Source: Acidimicrobilacustris europaeus
GTDB taxonomy: Bacteria; Actinomycetota; Acidimicrobiia; Acidimicrobiales; Acidimicrobilacustridaceae
Assembly: GCA_965194515.1 (NCBI GenBank)
Contig: OZ239146.1
Span: 992,001-1,056,000, forward strand
DNA length: 64,000 bases
Direction of reading: 5' to 3'
The notes beneath the pieces are model-generated. The model was not told the DNA's origin, did not search any database, and worked only from the letters and a program-made list of their open reading frames with translations. The position numbers were made by a program, and so were the translations under genes. Of the stretch, positions 7,483-16,033 are shown one piece after another (position 1 is the stretch's first letter; every line of letters starts with the position of its first letter).

Positions 7483-8994
7483 GTGGCGATCAGAAAGATC
7501 TGTGGCATAGAGACCGAGTACGGGATCGTTTTCCGTGGCGTCGAGGATCCGAATCCGATCACTGCATCTTCCATTTTGATTAATTCCTATCTCAGCGATC
7601 TCACCAAATCAGGTGGCGCTGCACACGGTGCACCAAGAGTCGGTTGGGATTTCGAGTACGAAACCCCGGGTGCAGATGTTCGCGGTGTTGCGAGTCCAGG
7701 CTCTTTGCCTCCTGAGGTCGAAACTCACATGGTGAACGCAGTACTCACCAACGGTGCTCGGTACTACGTCGATCATGCCCACCCCGAACTTTCGACCCCC
7801 GAATGTGGCGACGCATTGTCAGTAGTGACTTTCGACAGATCAGCCGAATTGATTGTCGAAAAATCGATGAGGGCTGCCGACGCGCTCTTGCCCGAAGGTC
7901 AGTCGATTGTTGCGTACAAGAACAACTCTGACGGGAAAGGGAACTCGTACGGATGTCACGAGAACTACCTCATTGATCGTGACCTTCCCTTTGGAAGAAT
8001 CGTTGCGGAAATCACCCCGCACTTCATCACCCGCCAAATCTTCTGTGGGGCCGGGAAAGTCGGAAGCGAACTCGGTCTCTCCTCGGATCTCGTACCGTTT
8101 CAGATCAGTCAGCGTGCAGACTTCTTCGAAGAAGAGGTTGGTCTCGAAACGACCTTGAAGAGACCAATCATCAATACAAGAGACGAGCCCCACGCCGACC
8201 CCCAGAAATACCGTCGCCTCCACGTCATTATCGGGGACGCGAACATGAGCGAGGTCGCCACGTTCTTAAAGGTCGGCACCACCGCCATCGTCTTGGCGAT
8301 GATCGAAGATGACTGGATCAAACGTGATCTGCGGTTCGCCGCACCGATACACGCGCTGCGCACCGTGAGCACCGATCTCTCTCTCACCGCAGCATTGCCC
8401 CTGGCCGGCGGAGGCTCCGCCACAGCACTCGAGGTTCAGCGCTATCTCTGCGAGCGAGCCGCTGATTGGGGACAGCATCATGGATTCTCGGTTGTCGGAG
8501 AGGAAGTCGGTCCCGAGATTCTTCGTCGATGGGAACAGACGCTCTCAGGGCTAGAGGCGAATCCTGAGTCTCTCGCAAACACCATCGATTGGATCGCCAA
8601 GTACCGGCTCATCGGCGGCTACCGAGAGCGGCACGGTTTGGAGTGGGGTGATGCTCGCCTCCACGCGCTCGACTTGCAGTATCACGACCTTCGCCCAGAG
8701 AAGTCTCTTGCCCGGCGTGTCGGATTGGAAACCATTTGTGATCCCGATTTGGTTCACCGCGGCATGAGTTTCCCCCCAGAGGACACCCGCGCGTATTTCC
8801 GAGGGGCCTGCTTGGCAAAATTTGGCGACGAGATCATTTCAGCAAATTGGGATTCCATGGTGTTCGATGTCGGCTCCGAACCTCTCAGGAGGGTCGCAAT
8901 GATGGAACCGTCGCGCGGAACCGCCTCCCATGTGGCTAGCGTGATCGAATCCAGCCAAACTGCGGCCGAGTTGCTTGCTCAACTCGACGCATAG
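7483..8994 (+). CDS. dop: Deamidase/depupylase of Pup
   Basis: A 503-residue glutamine-synthetase-like enzyme that converts the C-terminal Gln of Pup to Glu and also removes Pup from substrates. It starts at GTG and reads ICGIETEYGI, with the metal-binding Glu of the family at residue 10. The insertion after the first strand (about residues 36-65, containing GGAAHGAPR) is the Dop-loop that distinguishes Dop from PafA. ATP/Mg-binding regions such as NTRDEPHADP are shared with PafA further down the operon. Dop is required here because Pup is encoded with a terminal Gln. Confidence 0.96.
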   Translation: MAIRKICGIETEYGIVFRGVEDPNPITASSILINSYLSDLTKSGGAAHGAPRVGWDFEYETPGADVRGVASPGSLPPEVETHMVNAVLTNGARYYVDHAHPELSTPECGDALSVVTFDRSAELIVEKSMRAADALLPEGQSIVAYKNNSDGKGNSYGCHENYLIDRDLPFGRIVAEITPHFITRQIFCGAGKVGSELGLSSDLVPFQISQRADFFEEEVGLETTLKRPIINTRDEPHADPQKYRRLHVIIGDANMSEVATFLKVGTTAIVLAMIEDDWIKRDLRFAAPIHALRTVSTDLSLTAALPLAGGGSATALEVQRYLCERAADWGQHHGFSVVGEEVGPEILRRWEQTLSGLEANPESLANTIDWIAKYRLIGGYRERHGLEWGDARLHALDLQYHDLRPEKSLARRVGLETICDPDLVHRGMSFPPEDTRAYFRGACLAKFGDEIISANWDSMVFDVGSEPLRRVAMMEPSRGTASHVASVIESSQTAAELLAQLDA

Positions 8995-9048
8995 GGGAGT
9001 GGCCTCCGGTTGCACGGAGGTTCACGAACTCGACATTTAGGAGGTGCC

Positions 9049-9243
9049 ATGCCTGAACGTGAACAGATCAGACGAACACCAACCGAGCGTCCAGAAGAAG
9101 CGGTAGACGAGGCCCCGGCAAGTTCGGAAGCCGGCGAGAAACTCAAGGCGGAACTTGACGATCTTCTCGACGAAATCGATGAGGTTCTCGAGACAAACGC
9201 CGAGGACTTTGTCCGCAGCTTTGTGCAAAAGGGTGGCCAGTAG
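9049..9243 (+). CDS. pup: Prokaryotic ubiquitin-like protein Pup
   Basis: A 64-residue, highly acidic and largely disordered protein that becomes attached to substrate lysines by an isopeptide bond. The central segment (about 27-52, EKLKAELDDLLDEIDEVLE) is the helix-forming part that binds the ARC coiled coil, and the C-terminus is GGQ, which needs Dop deamidation before PafA can use it. The ATG at 9049 is chosen because AGGAGG lies at 9039-9044; the upstream in-frame ATG at 9010 adds 13 non-conserved residues. It sits between dop and prcB as in most Actinobacteria. Confidence 0.97.
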   Translation: MPEREQIRRTPTERPEEAVDEAPASSEAGEKLKAELDDLLDEIDEVLETNAEDFVRSFVQKGGQ

Positions 9244-9272
9244 CAGCCGCAGACGAATCTCGGCCGAACCGG

Positions 9273-9278
9273 TAGCCT
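9273..9278 (+). promoter_or_regulatory. Probable -10 element of an internal, leaderless prcB promoter
   Basis: TAGCCT ends 7 bases before the GTG of prcB and no ribosome-binding site is present, the spacing expected for a transcript starting at or next to the initiation codon. This suggests that prcBA can be transcribed separately from pup. Confidence 0.45.
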
Positions 9279-9285
9279 CTCGATC

Positions 9286-10128
9286 GTGAGTATGCCGTTT
9301 TTCATCCCGTCCGAAGATCCAGGTCCAGATTTCGCGGCGCTAGCCAAGATGCAGGGTCTCGTTCCAGTGGCCCCTTCCGCCGCAGTCGATGAACGACTGT
9401 CGATCACCCATGCCACCACTGTTGTAGCGATTCGCTATGTCGATGGCGTTGTGATGGCAGGGGATCGCCGGGCCACATCTGGCCACATCATCAGTCATCG
9501 CGCGATTGAAAAGGTCTTCCCCGCCGATCGCCATTCCGGTGTCGCTATTGCCGGTGCGGCCGGTCCGGCGATGGAAATGGTCAAGTTGTTTCAATTGCAG
9601 TTGGAGCATTACGAAAAAGTTGAAGGTTCACAGCTTTCCCTCGAAGGCAAAGCGAACCAACTCGGGCAGATGGTGCGCAACAATCTTCCAGCAGCAATGC
9701 AGGGACTTGCCGTTGTGCCGATCTTCGCCGGTTTCGATACGAGGCGTTCAACAGGACGCTTGTTTCAGTACGACATCACTGGCGGCCGTTACGAAGAATC
9801 AAATTTCGCGACGAGTGGCTCCGGGGGTTCGTTGGCTGGATCCGTGGTGAAAATGCGTTTCCACGAAGGACTCAGCCGAGATGATGCGGTCGACCTTGCG
9901 ATTACAGCGCTCTTCGAAGCAGCCGATGAAGACTCCGCAACCGGGGGTCCTGACATGGTTCGCGGTATCTACCCGGTAATTGCGACAATCACATCTGATG
10001 GTTTCGAGCGTGTCGACGATGCTGACATCGCACAGCGTTTCGTGGGCTTACTCGATGCACTGTCGTCTCGTGACGGTGGCGGTCGACTGCCCGAGACATC
10101 AACTGAGACCTCCGGGAGTGCGCGATGA
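9286..10128 (+). CDS. prcB: 20S proteasome beta subunit
   Basis: A 280-residue Ntn-hydrolase. The first 43 residues form the propeptide; autoprocessing should expose Thr44 (HATTVVA), with the conserved AGDRRAT segment (about 58-64) and the GSGGS turn about residues 178-182. In the best-studied homologues the residue before the catalytic Thr is usually Gly; here it is Ala. The gene begins with GTG (ATG is two codons later) and overlaps prcA as ATGA. The product assembles with PrcA into the four-ring chamber that degrades pupylated proteins. Confidence 0.95.
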   Translation: MSMPFFIPSEDPGPDFAALAKMQGLVPVAPSAAVDERLSITHATTVVAIRYVDGVVMAGDRRATSGHIISHRAIEKVFPADRHSGVAIAGAAGPAMEMVKLFQLQLEHYEKVEGSQLSLEGKANQLGQMVRNNLPAAMQGLAVVPIFAGFDTRRSTGRLFQYDITGGRYEESNFATSGSGGSLAGSVVKMRFHEGLSRDDAVDLAITALFEAADEDSATGGPDMVRGIYPVIATITSDGFERVDDADIAQRFVGLLDALSSRDGGGRLPETSTETSGSAR

Positions 10129-10808
10129 GCATGCCGTACTACGTCGCCCCCGAACAGGTGATGAAAGATCGCGCCGATTACGCCCGGAAGGGAATTGCCC
10201 GAGGTCGTTCACTTGTGGCAACCCAGTTTGCCGATGGCATAGCGATTGTCGCCGAGAACCCTTCGACAACTCTCCGCAAGGTCAGCGAGATCTACGACCG
10301 AATCGCATTCGCCGGAGTGGGCAAGTACAACGAGTTTGATCAGCTCCGGATCGCAGGAGTTCGAGCCGCTGACCTCAAAGGCTTTTCCTATAGCCGTGAG
10401 GACGTCGACGCTCGAAGCCTCGGCAATCAATACGCACAGATTCTCGGCCAGGTGTTCACCCACGAGATGAAGCCAATGGAAGTCGAGATCCTCGTAGCCG
10501 AGGTTGGCCTCACCTCGGCCGACGACCAGTTCTTCCACATCCTGTACGACGGAACGGTCATGGACGAAGACCGCTTCACGGTCCTCGGCGGTGACGCCGA
10601 CGCCATCTCAAACCGACTCGAAGAGACCTGGGCGCCTGAACTCGACCTTCAGGCGGTCCTCGCTGTTGCAGTCGCCGCCCTGGCGGGCCCAGACCGCTCT
10701 CTTGATGCAACTGATCTCGAGGTCGCAGTCCTTGATCGCGTTGGCCAACGTCGCGCTTTCCGTCGTATTGAACGATCGGAACTCCCGGATTTCCTTCCGA
10801 AAAACTGA
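10125..10808 (+). CDS. prcA: 20S proteasome alpha subunit
   Basis: A 227-residue alpha-type subunit forming the outer gating rings that dock the ARC C-terminal tails. The N-terminus (MSMPYYVAPEQVMKDRADYARKGI) is the gating helix region of the family, and the segment AGVGKYNEFDQLR is highly typical of actinobacterial PrcA. The protein lacks a catalytic Thr, as expected. Start codon overlaps prcB (ATGA), indicating coupled translation and balanced stoichiometry. Confidence 0.95.
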   Translation: MSMPYYVAPEQVMKDRADYARKGIARGRSLVATQFADGIAIVAENPSTTLRKVSEIYDRIAFAGVGKYNEFDQLRIAGVRAADLKGFSYSREDVDARSLGNQYAQILGQVFTHEMKPMEVEILVAEVGLTSADDQFFHILYDGTVMDEDRFTVLGGDADAISNRLEETWAPELDLQAVLAVAVAALAGPDRSLDATDLEVAVLDRVGQRRAFRRIERSELPDFLPKN

Positions 10809-10844
10809 TTCCCGTTCGGTCACCCTCCGACTCGCGGTCGCCGA

Positions 10845-10850
10845 TAGCGT
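10845..10850 (+). promoter_or_regulatory. Probable -10 element of a leaderless pafA promoter
   Basis: TAGCGT lies 6 bases before the pafA ATG and there is no Shine-Dalgarno sequence. The identical hexamer and spacing occur before the M20 gene at 20110. Confidence 0.45.
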
Positions 10851-10856
10851 GCCGGT

Positions 10857-12215
10857 ATGGAGCGGAGGATCTTCGGGCTAGAGAACGAGTACGGAGTCAC
10901 CTGCACTCTGCGCGGCCAACGTCGCCTCAGTCCTGACGAGGTGGCTCGCTACTTGTTCCGCCGAGTTGTGTCTTGGGGCAGAAGCTCAAATGTCTTCCTG
11001 CAAAATGGCGCACGGCTGTATCTCGATGTTGGTTCCCATCCCGAGTATGCAACTCCCGAATGCGATTCGATTCACGATGTCGTGGTTCACGACAAAGCGG
11101 GGGAGCGCATCCTCGAACAGCTTCTTACTTCAGCTGAAAACCGTCTCGCCGATGAGGGGATCAACGGCGACATCTACCTCTTTAAGAACAACACCGATTC
11201 GGCAGGCAACTCTTACGGTTGCCACGAGAACTATCTCACCGGCCGAAAGGAAGAGTTAGCCCACTACACCAATACCCTGATCCCGTTTCTCGTGACACGT
11301 CAGATTTACGCTGGTTCAGGAAAGGTTCTTCAGACCGCTCGTGGGGCGATGTTCTGTATTTCGCAGCGAGCGGAGCACATCTGGGAAGGGACATCTTCGG
11401 CGACAACCCGAAGCCGACCGATCATCAACACTCGTGACGAGCCGCATGCTGACGCTGAGCTTTACCGGCGCCTCCATGTCATCGTTGGCGATTCAAATAT
11501 GAGTGAATACGCAACCTTTCTCAAGGTTGGAACAACAGCGCTTCTCCTTCGAATGCTCGAGGAGCCCAACGTGATCATGCGTGACATGACGCTCGAGAAT
11601 CCGATCCGAGCTATCCGCGAGATCAGTCACGATATGACTTGCACTCGAAAAGTGAGACTTGCCAACGGCCGTGAGGCGACCGCCTTAGAGATTCAGAGTG
11701 AATATCTGAACAGGGCTCTCCGATACGCCGACCGGCGGGATCTCTCACCGCTCGAGAAGCAAGCGCTCGGGATGTGGGAGCAGGCGCTTACACAGATCGA
11801 AAAAGATCCATTGGGCCAAGACCGCGAGGCTGATTGGGTGATCAAGTACAAGTTGATTGAGGCCTACCGTGAGCGCCACGGACTCGAACTCACCGATCCG
11901 AAAGTTGCGCTGTTGGATCTGCAGTACCACGACATCAATCGAAAACGCGGGATTTTCTACCGGATGCAGGACCGCGGTTTGGTCGAACGCATCTGCGACG
12001 ACACCGAGATCGAAGAAGCAATCGATACTCCGCCGCAAACGACTCGCGCACGCCTGCGGGGAGAGTTCATAAAGAAGGCAAAAGAACGAAAGCGTGACTA
12101 CACCGTTGACTGGGTGCATCTCAAGCTGAATGATCAAGCCCAGCGAACAGTTTTATGTAAAGACCCCTTTCGATCTCACGACGAGCGTGTCGAGAAATTG
12201 ATCGCGTCCCTTTAG
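10857..12215 (+). CDS. pafA: Pup ligase PafA
   Basis: A 452-residue ligase that phosphorylates the C-terminal Glu of deamidated Pup and joins it to a lysine of the target. It starts MERRIFGLENEYGV with the metal-binding Glu9, followed by the DVGSHPEYATPECD block in which Asp57 corresponds to the catalytic base region of the family. NNTDSAGNSYGCHENYL and NTRDEPHADAE are the shared PafA/Dop nucleotide-binding segments. Unlike Dop, it lacks the long loop after the first strands. The gene has its own probable promoter and is followed by pafB and pafC. Confidence 0.97.
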   Translation: MERRIFGLENEYGVTCTLRGQRRLSPDEVARYLFRRVVSWGRSSNVFLQNGARLYLDVGSHPEYATPECDSIHDVVVHDKAGERILEQLLTSAENRLADEGINGDIYLFKNNTDSAGNSYGCHENYLTGRKEELAHYTNTLIPFLVTRQIYAGSGKVLQTARGAMFCISQRAEHIWEGTSSATTRSRPIINTRDEPHADAELYRRLHVIVGDSNMSEYATFLKVGTTALLLRMLEEPNVIMRDMTLENPIRAIREISHDMTCTRKVRLANGREATALEIQSEYLNRALRYADRRDLSPLEKQALGMWEQALTQIEKDPLGQDREADWVIKYKLIEAYRERHGLELTDPKVALLDLQYHDINRKRGIFYRMQDRGLVERICDDTEIEEAIDTPPQTTRARLRGEFIKKAKERKRDYTVDWVHLKLNDQAQRTVLCKDPFRSHDERVEKLIASL

Positions 12216-12249
12216 TGCTCCGGTTCCTTTCAGCTCAAGTGATGTGTGA

Positions 12250-13227
12250 ATGATTCCAACCGATAAATCTGCCGAGAAGTTTGAGCGCCAGATGAATTTG
12301 CTGGCCGCCCTGAGCGACACCGTGCAAGGTGTCCGTGCCATTGACATCCAGCAACGCGTCCCTGGCTACAACGCCGACCACGACTCGTTTCGACGGACAT
12401 TCGAGCGCGACAAGAAGGATCTGCTGAGCCTCGGAGTCCCGATCGAGGTCGTCACGGGTGCGACCGCCGAACTCACGGCGTACCGAGTCGACAAATCGAA
12501 GTATGAGCTACCCGACCCAGGATTAGAGAGCGACGAGCTCGCCGCGTTGCACCTTGCCCTCGAGACGGTAACCGTGGGTTCCTCGCCCGGAGATATGGCG
12601 CGTGCCATGTGGAGACTCGGGGGAGTGGTCGATGCTGCGTCGAGCGACTCGGCGGGCATCCCAGTCGGAGAAATCACCGAGATACCGAGTAACGCGTCGC
12701 TGGTCCCATTGTTTCGGGCAGTGACCGAGCGCCGAGTTGTTTCGTTCACCTACGAGAGCAGTGCGGGTACCTCCAAACGTTCCGTTGAACCTTGGCACCT
12801 CGACTTCAAACGAGGTCGTTGGAACCTGACTGCATTCGATCTCGAACGCAGCGAGCAAAGAAACTTTCGTCTTGACCGGGTCCGTAGTGAGGTTCAACTC
12901 GAAGACCCCGGCAGCCAAAGTCACCCCGTACCGTCGACACCTTCGGAGCAGGCAGACCCATGGGAGTTCGGAGACAACGAACCGGTAGTGATGACTGTTC
13001 GCTTCGACGCCGAGGTGTCAGATTTCGCTCGGCAATCGCTTTCCTCTTGCACTGTCACTGAGCAGTCCGGCGGTGCAGCGTCATTCCAGGTGCCTGTAGC
13101 GAACTGGCCTGCTTTTCGCTCCTTTGTTCTCAGCTTCCTTGATCACGCAGAAATCATCGAACCTCCTGAAGCCCGGGCAGCGATGATCGAATGGCTCGAA
13201 CTCATCGAAGGTGGCGACCGTGGCTGA
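12250..13227 (+). CDS. pafB: WYL-domain transcriptional regulator PafB
   Basis: A 325-residue regulator with an N-terminal winged helix-turn-helix (about 8-75) and a central WYL domain (about 150-215, with the VVSFTY start and a KRGRWNLTAFDLERSEQRNFRLDRV segment). PafB and PafC act as a heterodimer; in mycobacteria PafBC activates the LexA-independent DNA-damage response, and the proteasome degrades several damage proteins afterwards. The gene overlaps pafC and follows pafA, the conserved order. Direct involvement in damage control here is inferred from these homologues. Confidence 0.92.
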   Translation: MIPTDKSAEKFERQMNLLAALSDTVQGVRAIDIQQRVPGYNADHDSFRRTFERDKKDLLSLGVPIEVVTGATAELTAYRVDKSKYELPDPGLESDELAALHLALETVTVGSSPGDMARAMWRLGGVVDAASSDSAGIPVGEITEIPSNASLVPLFRAVTERRVVSFTYESSAGTSKRSVEPWHLDFKRGRWNLTAFDLERSEQRNFRLDRVRSEVQLEDPGSQSHPVPSTPSEQADPWEFGDNEPVVMTVRFDAEVSDFARQSLSSCTVTEQSGGAASFQVPVANWPAFRSFVLSFLDHAEIIEPPEARAAMIEWLELIEGGDRG

Positions 13228-14170
13228 TATGACAGCAGCCGAGCGGTTGGATCGAACGCTTGCCATCGTCCCGTGGGTTGCGAATCAGCCCGATGGAACA
13301 GCAACGATCAGCGAGATCAGTGAACGTTTCGCGATCGATGCGGACGACTTGCGTGACTGCCTCATCATCACCTCGATGGTCGGCGTTCATCCGTACACAC
13401 CAGACCTTCTCATCAACGCAATTGTCGACGCCGACACAGTCACGATTGATCTTCCCGATTATTTCCGCCGCCCCCTTCGGCTCACTGCGGAACAAACTTT
13501 CGCGCTCCTTACCTCTGCAAAGGCATTGCTCTCAGTGCCAGGGGCAGATCACTCCAGTGCACTAGCCCGCGGCCTTGAAAAGGTGCTGCGCACTCTTGGC
13601 GAGGGTTCCGAGACCGCTGTCGACATAGGCATCGATACCGCGCCCGACGCGATAACCGAACTACTTCGATCAGCGATTGAACGCCGTCAGGCCGTAGAGA
13701 TCACCTATTACAGCTACGGGCGCGACGACACCGGCACACGCCGAATCAATCCTTGGGCGATTCATTCCGAGGGTGGACTTTGGTACCTCCAGGGTTGGTG
13801 TCACGCGAGCAACGCTGAGCGAGTCTTCCGAATTGACCGAATTCGTCAGGCAGAGATCACCGATGCGGAGTTTGTCGCTCCGAATCCGCTGCCGTCATTC
13901 GAACTGTTTGATGGATCGAATGCTTTGGGCCGAATCACGTTGCTGCTTCAGCCAGACGCCAGATGGGTCACCGAGTACTACCCGGCAGAGTCGATAGATC
14001 TGCACCCCGATGGAACCGCAACGATTGTTCTCGCTATCGGTTCGATGGCGTGGCTTGAGCGTTTGCTTCTCAGGCTTGGGCCCGATGCCGCAGTCGTCGA
14101 CGCGACTCCCGAACTTCAAGGCGTTGGTGGCGCCGCTGCCCGAAGGTTGCTCTCCACCTACCGTGACTAG
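13220..14170 (+). CDS. pafC: WYL-domain transcriptional regulator PafC
   Basis: Partner of PafB, with the same winged-helix plus WYL organisation: HTH at about 1-70 (AERLDRTLAIVPWV at the start) and WYL at about 155-225 (VEITYYSYGRD ... GLWYLQGWCHASNAERVFRIDRI). GTG at 13220 is preferred because GAAGGTGG ends five bases upstream; GTG 13211 and ATG 13229 are alternatives. The 5' end lies inside pafB, so the two subunits are probably translated in a coupled fashion. It closes the Pup-proteasome block. Confidence 0.9.
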   Translation: MADMTAAERLDRTLAIVPWVANQPDGTATISEISERFAIDADDLRDCLIITSMVGVHPYTPDLLINAIVDADTVTIDLPDYFRRPLRLTAEQTFALLTSAKALLSVPGADHSSALARGLEKVLRTLGEGSETAVDIGIDTAPDAITELLRSAIERRQAVEITYYSYGRDDTGTRRINPWAIHSEGGLWYLQGWCHASNAERVFRIDRIRQAEITDAEFVAPNPLPSFELFDGSNALGRITLLLQPDARWVTEYYPAESIDLHPDGTATIVLAIGSMAWLERLLLRLGPDAAVVDATPELQGVGGAAARRLLSTYRD

Positions 14171-14221
14171 GCTACGGCGCGCCGGAACGTACCGGTCTCG
14201 TTCCCCCCGGAAGGCTCACCT

Positions 14222-14848
14222 GTGACCAGTCCTGCAACTGATCGTGTCGCATCGACTCGTTGGCGATACCGACGTCGCCGGTTCGAGAAGTGGTTCGGTC
14301 CCCGTGGGGCCAGTTTTGTCGAGTGGGTGCTCGTTATCGTCGGCGCGATCTTGCTTGCTCTAGTGGTGAAGGTCTTTTTGCTTCAGGCGTTTTATATCCC
14401 CTCGTTGTCGATGTCTCCGACGCTGCGCAAGGGTGATCGAGTCCTCGTTAACAAGCTCAGCTATCGCCTTCATGACGTCAATCGCGGTGACGTGATCGTT
14501 TTCGAGCGGCCTGCTTCGGAAACGTCAAGCACTATTCCTGATCTCATTAAACGAGTGGTTGGACTGCCTGGCGAATCAATTTCGTTTATCGACGGCGCCG
14601 TCTACGTCGACGGGAAGCGACTCGACGAGTCCTACCTCTCCGACGGCACCGTTACGAGCAGTGCAAATGCCCCCAACAAGTGCACCGCCGAAGCGCCCTG
14701 TGTTGTGCCTTCGGGTCAGGTTTGGGTCATGGGCGACAACCGCAGTGACTCAAAAGACAGTCGCTACTTTGGATCTATCGATGAATCGACAATTGTCGGT
14801 CGAGCGTTTGTGACTGTTTGGCCACTTGGGAGATTTGGATTGCTGTAG
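14222..14848 (+). CDS. lepB: Signal peptidase I
   Basis: A 208-residue type I signal peptidase. A single transmembrane helix (about 33-56) is preceded by a very basic cytoplasmic tail. The catalytic Ser63 lies in IPSLSMSPT and the general base Lys110 in LIKRVVGLPGE; the downstream VMGDNRSDSKDSR box is also present. It removes Sec and Tat signal peptides on the outer face of the membrane, fitting the neighbouring tat genes. Start GTG with GGAAGG about 9 bases upstream. Confidence 0.93.
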   Translation: MTSPATDRVASTRWRYRRRRFEKWFGPRGASFVEWVLVIVGAILLALVVKVFLLQAFYIPSLSMSPTLRKGDRVLVNKLSYRLHDVNRGDVIVFERPASETSSTIPDLIKRVVGLPGESISFIDGAVYVDGKRLDESYLSDGTVTSSANAPNKCTAEAPCVVPSGQVWVMGDNRSDSKDSRYFGSIDESTIVGRAFVTVWPLGRFGLL

Positions 14849-14862
14849 AGCGTGATCACGCT
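14849..14862. terminator. 14-bp palindrome between lepB and glpQ, possible weak terminator
   Basis: AGCGTGATCACGCT is a perfect palindrome located immediately after the lepB stop and before the convergent glpQ stop. It has no dedicated loop, so as a hairpin it would be short; a protein-binding site is an alternative. Confidence 0.3.
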
Positions 14863-14880
14863 TGCGGTCGTCATGCCTGA

Positions 14881-15621
14881 CTAAACGGCGTCGCCGTTAC
14901 CAGTAATTTTCGCAAGTGAGGCCATCATCGTGTCGACATGGTCGCTGTAAACACCATCGATTCCACAGTCGAGTAGTTCGTCGAGAATTCGATCGAATTG
15001 TGCGTCCCATCCGAAGGCGAGCAGTCCGAAGCGATGGGCCATCGCAACCGAACCGCCGGTCCAGTCGCTGTGGTGAAGATTGATCACCTCAATGCCAAGT
15101 TCGGCGCTTCCGGCAATGTGGAGTTCTGGGCTGCCCTCGAACTTGGACGCTCGAGTGGATTCAACCAGGTGGACATTGGAAGAGAGGTCTCTCCATGAAC
15201 TCACGAGATGCCGATCGGGGTGGCAGAGCCAGAGGCGATCTTCGGCGCCCACATCTCGGGCACACGCCACAACCTCGGCCGCCACAGCAGGATCTTTGAT
15301 GTCCAAGGAGAAATCTGCCGATCGTCCAACGACGTCATAGAACTCGCGCAGAGTGGGGATATGGCGGGGAAGGTCTGACGACATCACTTCTGAAATCGGA
15401 CGTCGAAGCGGACGACGACCAACGAGACCGTCGTGATCAAGAACGGCAACCCCATCTGCGGTGACCCAGACGTCGCTCTCTAGTCCTGTTGCACCTAAGC
15501 GCAGGGCCAACTCAAAGGCTTCCATTGTGTTCTCGGGAGCATGAGCCTTCGCTCCGCGATGGGCGAAGCCGATTGGTGGTCGTAGGGAGGGGAGTCGAGT
15601 CACCGCAACAGCCTGCCCCAT
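14881..15621 (-). CDS. glpQ: Glycerophosphodiester phosphodiesterase
   Basis: A 246-residue GDPD-family protein hydrolysing glycerophosphodiesters to glycerol-3-phosphate and alcohol. The signature GFAHRGAKAHAPENT at about 18-32 supplies the catalytic His and Arg, ESDVWVTADG the metal ligands, and VLDHD the second His. No signal peptide is seen, so the cytoplasmic form is likely. The ATG at 15621 is chosen because AGAGGAG precedes it by 5 bases; the open frame continues upstream but runs antisense through the tatA/B gene and is not conserved-looking. It is flanked by lepB and tat genes. Confidence 0.9.
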   Translation of the reverse strand: MGQAVAVTRLPSLRPPIGFAHRGAKAHAPENTMEAFELALRLGATGLESDVWVTADGVAVLDHDGLVGRRPLRRPISEVMSSDLPRHIPTLREFYDVVGRSADFSLDIKDPAVAAEVVACARDVGAEDRLWLCHPDRHLVSSWRDLSSNVHLVESTRASKFEGSPELHIAGSAELGIEVINLHHSDWTGGSVAMAHRFGLLAFGWDAQFDRILDELLDCGIDGVYSDHVDTMMASLAKITGNGDAV

Positions 15622-15690
15622 GCAGCTCCTCTGACCTCGCCACAGCCCGCCATGGGGAAAGCAGTGAGACTCGGGAGTACGATCCTGAAC

Positions 15691-16026
15691 ATGTTCAACG
15701 TCGGCGGCGGAGAGATCTTCATGATCCTGCTGTTGGCTCTTTTGTTGCTGGGCCCAGAGAAGTTGCCCGAAACCGCTCGCAAGGTTGGCAAGTTCATGGC
15801 CGAGGTGCGTCGGGTTACCTCCGGATTCGAAGAAGAAGTTCGATCCGCTATGGACCTTGGCGAGAGTCAAACGGTCGACAATGCTCTCGATCGGACAACC
15901 GAGGGCCCTCGACTCGTGGCTCCAGTTGACCTTGCGACACCGACAACCGCTACGGGCGCACCGACACCCTTTGTTGGTGACCTCTCCGCAACTGTCTCCG
16001 ACAATGACGACACGACGAGCACCTGA
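15691..16026 (+). CDS. tatA: Sec-independent translocase subunit TatA/TatB
   Basis: A 111-residue Tat subunit: one N-terminal transmembrane helix (MFNVGGGEIFMILLLALLLL) with the Glu at residue 8, the GPEKLPE hinge and an amphipathic helix, then an acidic, low-complexity tail rich in Thr and Ala. The LGPxKLP hinge and Glu8 are closer to TatB than TatA, but single TatA-type proteins in Actinobacteria can show both. ATG 15691 matches the canonical N-terminus; the upstream ATG 15652 would add 13 unrelated residues. tatC follows after 7 bases. Confidence 0.85.
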   Translation: MFNVGGGEIFMILLLALLLLGPEKLPETARKVGKFMAEVRRVTSGFEEEVRSAMDLGESQTVDNALDRTTEGPRLVAPVDLATPTTATGAPTPFVGDLSATVSDNDDTTST

Positions 16027-16033
16027 GTACCAC

